DNA of 33,442 nucleotides from the NCBI GenBank assembly GCA_040753495.1, contig JBFMEF010000169.1, positions 1 through 33,442 of the forward strand, written 5' to 3'. Shown piece after piece: positions 32,661 to 33,442 of this stretch. A program made the position numbers and the translations under genes. Position 1 is the stretch's first letter, and each line of letters starts with the position of its first letter. The stretch is from Candidatus Zixiibacteriota bacterium (GTDB lineage Bacteria > Zixibacteria > MSB-5A5 > GN15 > PGXB01). The notes beneath the pieces are model-generated. The model was not told the DNA's origin. It worked only from the letters and a program-made list of their open reading frames with translations, and made no database searches.

Positions 32661-33425
32661 ATGGGCTTTCGTATCTCCAATAATATCGGGGCTAACTTCA
32701 TAACGTTAAACCTCAACCGGGCGTATGGCGCAATGCTCAAATCGATGGAAAAACTCTCTTCGGGTTACCGAATCAACCGCGCCTCGGATGACCCGGCCGG
32801 ATTAGTCATCTCGGAGCAGATGCGCGCCCGCATTGCTTCGCTGAATCAGGAAATCGAGAATACCACCATCACGATTAACAAATATCAGACGGCCGATTCC
32901 GCCGCGCTGGAGTTGCGCCAGCAGCTGACCGAACTTCGCTCACTGGCGGTTGCCGCCGCCAACGGCGGATACAACGATGAGAACATCATTCGAGCATATC
33001 AGGCCGAGGCGGACAATATCGTGCAAAACTATAACCGCATAATTCAGAATACATCCTTCGGAACGCAAAATCTTCTCGATGGCTCCCTCGGTTCGGTGGC
33101 GCTGGTGGCGCCAATGGCGCCGGTGGACCTTTCCAGCCCGGAAGATGCCCAGGCGGCGCTCAATGCTATCGATATCGAAATATCCCGCGTGGATGCGTCA
33201 CTTATTGAAATCGGGGCGACTCAAAAAAACGACCTGGAAAGCCGTCTGGCAAACCTTCGGATCGAAGTCCAGAATCTGACAGCGTCGGAATCGCAGATAC
33301 GGGACCTCGATTTTATAACGGAGTATTCCACCTTTCTGAGGAATAGATTAGTGGTGCAGTCGGCGATGTCGCTTTTGTCGCATCAGAATCTCTCTTCGCA
33401 GACAGTGCTGAAATTGCTGTCGTGA
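32661..33425 (+). CDS. fliC: Short flagellin
   Basis: A 254-residue flagellin, the subunit of the external filament. ATG 32661 has GGGAGG four bases upstream and gives MGFRISNNIGANFITLNLNR; an earlier in-frame ATG at 32622 lies before the predicted transcription start. The N-terminal D0/D1 part carries MEKLSSGYRINRASDDPAGLVISEQMRARI, a standard flagellin signature, and the C-terminal part has IRDLDFITEYSTFLRNRLVVQSAMSLLSHQN and ends VLKLLS. Only a short segment between about 135 and 165 separates the two halves, so the surface domains D2/D3 are absent. FlgL is a possible alternative, but length and both termini fit flagellin better. No signal peptide, as expected for export by the flagellar apparatus. 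Confidence 0.92.
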   Translation: MGFRISNNIGANFITLNLNRAYGAMLKSMEKLSSGYRINRASDDPAGLVISEQMRARIASLNQEIENTTITINKYQTADSAALELRQQLTELRSLAVAAANGGYNDENIIRAYQAEADNIVQNYNRIIQNTSFGTQNLLDGSLGSVALVAPMAPVDLSSPEDAQAALNAIDIEISRVDASLIEIGATQKNDLESRLANLRIEVQNLTASESQIRDLDFITEYSTFLRNRLVVQSAMSLLSHQNLSSQTVLKLLS

Positions 33426-33442
33426 AATTTCCCGAAGAAGTC

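Noticed and set aside
1-33442. Search for CRISPR arrays, insertion sequences, tRNA or rRNA genes and phage genes
   Set aside because: No regularly spaced long repeats, transposase or integrase motifs, cloverleaf-like segments or rRNA blocks were seen on reading both strands.

Overview
The window reads as a block of core chromosome from a Gram-negative-type (diderm), flagellated bacterium of moderate GC, probably in or near the FCB superphylum; a Zixibacteria-like lineage is my best guess. The diderm call rests on a lipoprotein with a lipobox, a complete apolipoprotein N-acyltransferase (Lnt) and a MurE with the meso-diaminopimelate signature DNPR. The FCB-like call rests on two exported proteins ending in FxNPF-type, type IX/FlgD-like C-terminal tails, one of them a gingipain-family (C25) peptidase. 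The lineage is inference; there is no rRNA here.

Layout. Bases 1-2895 hold a small lipoprotein whose first base lies outside the window, a YfhO-like polytopic GT-C protein, and a convergent DPM1-like glycosyltransferase that overlaps its 3' end. Bases 2982-7152 are a tight housekeeping operon, purM-gpmI-lnt. Bases 7269-13590 are a five-gene operon: an exported beta-propeller protein with a sorting-like tail, a FemAB/GNAT-like protein, two GT4-type glycosyltransferases and a GT2 rhamnosyltransferase-like enzyme, most start codons overlapping the previous stop. A C25 peptidase faces it from 15915 to 13591.

After a 425-base divergent control region comes a complete division and cell wall (dcw) cluster from 16341 to 32429: mraZ-rsmH-ftsL-ftsI-murE-murF-mraY-murD-ftsW-murG-murC-ftsQ-ftsA-ftsZ. 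Genes overlap or lie within about 20 bases of each other, and a rho-independent terminator follows ftsZ. murB and ddl, often found between murC and ftsQ, are absent. The products make the UDP-MurNAc-peptide (MurC-F), move it to lipid (MraY, MurG), polymerise and cross-link it at the septum (FtsW, FtsI) and organise the ring (FtsZ, FtsA, FtsQ, FtsL). A short flagellin gene with its own sigma-54-type promoter closes the window.

The regulatory DNA is the least ordinary part. Three operon-heading genes (start codons at 484, 2895 on the minus strand, and 7269) each have TATATT 5-7 bases before the start codon and no ribosome binding site, which predicts leaderless mRNAs. mraZ is preceded by TGG-type pentamers at exact 10-base spacing, the known layout of a MraZ operator. 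The flagellin promoter overlaps several nested inverted repeats. I see no mobile element, CRISPR array, tRNA, rRNA or clear frameshift. I did not find a wholly new system; the best candidates for new biology are the leaderless-gene pattern and the propeller/FemAB/glycosyltransferase operon beside a tail-bearing peptidase.
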